NCBI GenBank assembly: GCA_964502465.1
Contig: CAZCWX010000340.1
Coordinates: 1 to 6,034 of the forward strand
DNA length: 6,034 nucleotides
Origin: CAZCWX01 sp964502465
GTDB taxonomy: Bacteria; Desulfobacterota; Binatia; Bin18
Direction: 5' to 3'
Shown here: in pieces, positions 5,380 through 6,034 of the stretch
Layout: each line of letters opens with the position of its first letter
Numbering within the stretch: the first letter of the stretch is position 1
Notes under the pieces: model-generated
The model's input: only the letters and a program-made list of their open reading frames with translations
Database searches by the model: none
What the model was told of the DNA's origin: nothing
Position numbers and translations under genes: made by a program

Positions 5380-6034
5380 CTATTTCACGAGGAGAGTGCT
5401 ACCGAAAGTAGGCGACTTCACGCTCGTACCGAGCACGGTCGGTTTCACCACAGTGCCAGGTTGTATCGTGGCCGTCCCGCCGGTGCTGGCGTCGAAAAAC
5501 ATCGTTGAGGACGCATTGTGAATCCCAGGCCGTGTCGTAGGCGTCCCGTCAGTTCTGGGGGAAACACTGGGAATGAGGGCGACGCCGTGGCTTGATTGGA
5601 CCTGCGGGGTGATACAAACGGACTGGTCGGTCTCTAGAGTAATCGTCGTCGTAAGGTCCGGGAAGGCGTCCACTACGCGATCGGCAATTTCGCCTTCGGC
5701 AAAGTTAATCAGCCACAAGTTCCAGAATTCCATGAGCCAGTCGAAGTCTGCGCTTGCCTGAACATTCTCTACTGCGATATTCAATTGTAGAGGAGTTTGC
5801 CCGTCCGTGCATGAACCAGAAAACCGCAGATCGAATCGGAGGTCAACTTCAGGATCGGGGAGCCCGGTGATTTCGGCGATGAGATCGACGGTAACACGCA
5901 CGGCTTGGTCATCGAGCCTGGACACTTCCACGTAACGGTCGCCGTCCAGCCCACCCCAGTGCGCGCTTTCATAATGGATCGCGTCGCCTATCAGGCTTTC
6001 AATACGGCTTTCGAGTTCGTCTCGCAGGAGACTG
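5380..6034 (-). CDS. Uncharacterised protein with Thr/Gly/Pro-rich repeat tail, 5' end outside the window
   Basis: I do not recognise this protein. A GTG at 5931 could be taken as its start, but the frame stays open through another 34 codons to the window edge (SLLRDELESRIESLIGDAIH... HWGGLDGDRY). The true start is therefore probably outside the window and 217 C-terminal residues are visible. The first 20 visible residues look like a charged amphipathic helix. A strand-rich middle follows (VRVTVDLIAEI, VDLRFDLRFSG, LQLNIAVENV), then an aromatic segment FDWLMEFWNLWLINF (visible residues about 97-111), then more strands (TTTITLE). Two cysteines lie at visible positions 75 and 140. The last 60 or so residues are Thr/Ser/Gly/Pro-rich and contain a 23-residue repeat. 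Acidic residues outnumber basic ones. Whether it has a signal peptide cannot be seen. It ends at TAG with a terminator hairpin 29 nt beyond, so it belongs to a separate unit from the reductases. A surface or exported protein is possible but unproven. Confidence 0.7.
   Translation of the reverse strand, partial: SLLRDELESRIESLIGDAIHYESAHWGGLDGDRYVEVSRLDDQAVRVTVDLIAEITGLPDPEVDLRFDLRFSGSCTDGQTPLQLNIAVENVQASADFDWLMEFWNLWLINFAEGEIADRVVDAFPDLTTTITLETDQSVCITPQVQSSHGVALIPSVSPRTDGTPTTRPGIHNASSTMFFDASTGGTATIQPGTVVKPTVLGTSVKSPTFGSTLLVK
5456..5559 (-). repeat. In-frame 69-bp-spaced repeat encoding a 23-residue protein repeat
   Basis: DNA at 5456-5490 matches DNA at 5525-5559 at 26 of 35 positions, with an offset of 69 bp (23 codons). 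The protein copies are RTDGTPTTRPG and STGGTATIQPG, sharing the pattern xTxGTxTxxPG. A much weaker earlier echo, ETDQSVCITPQ, lies 26 residues before the first copy. The protein ends with a short near-repeat, VKPTVLGTS then VKSPTFGST. DNA-level similarity suggests a relatively recent internal duplication in the tail. Confidence 0.55.

Overview
This window looks like chromosomal DNA from a bacterium of moderate GC content (mid-50s % by eye). The sequence does not identify the phylum. Evidence for a bacterium is strong AGGAGG-type ribosome binding sites, a near-consensus sigma70-type promoter, a Sec signal peptide and compact same-strand packing. No tRNA, rRNA, CRISPR array, insertion sequence or phage gene is visible.

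All six convincing genes are on the minus strand, so they read from right to left. At the right edge is the C-terminal part of an unrecognised protein (5380-6034, start outside the window), ending in a Thr/Gly/Pro-rich repetitive tail. A perfect 11-bp hairpin followed by a T-rich run closes that unit. Next come a clear promoter (5228-5257), an aldo/keto reductase of the L-fucose/D-threo-aldose dehydrogenase type (4122-5177), and a second aldo/keto reductase of a different subfamily (3112-4062). A hairpin-forming gap leads to a small exported protein of unknown function (2599-3012), then peptide methionine-S-sulfoxide reductase MsrA (1923-2492), then a CocE/NonD-type serine hydrolase (130-1851). 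Spacers of 59, 99, 106 and 71 bp allow either one long transcript from the 5228-5257 promoter or several short units. A possible internal promoter for msrA lies at 2636-2663. The leftmost 129 bp hold no firm gene, only a weak plus-strand open frame entering from the edge.

Three enzymes are NADPH- or thiol-dependent redox enzymes (two carbonyl reductases and a protein repair enzyme) and one is an ester/amide hydrolase. A loose stress or small-molecule detoxification theme fits, but they do not form a recognised pathway. I found no convincing new multi-gene system. The most interesting signals are small: a 16-codon leader ORF with the best Shine-Dalgarno in the window overlapping the msrA start, a long hairpin in front of the exported protein gene, direct repeats upstream of the aldo/keto reductase promoter, and the uncharacterised repeat-tailed protein at the right edge.
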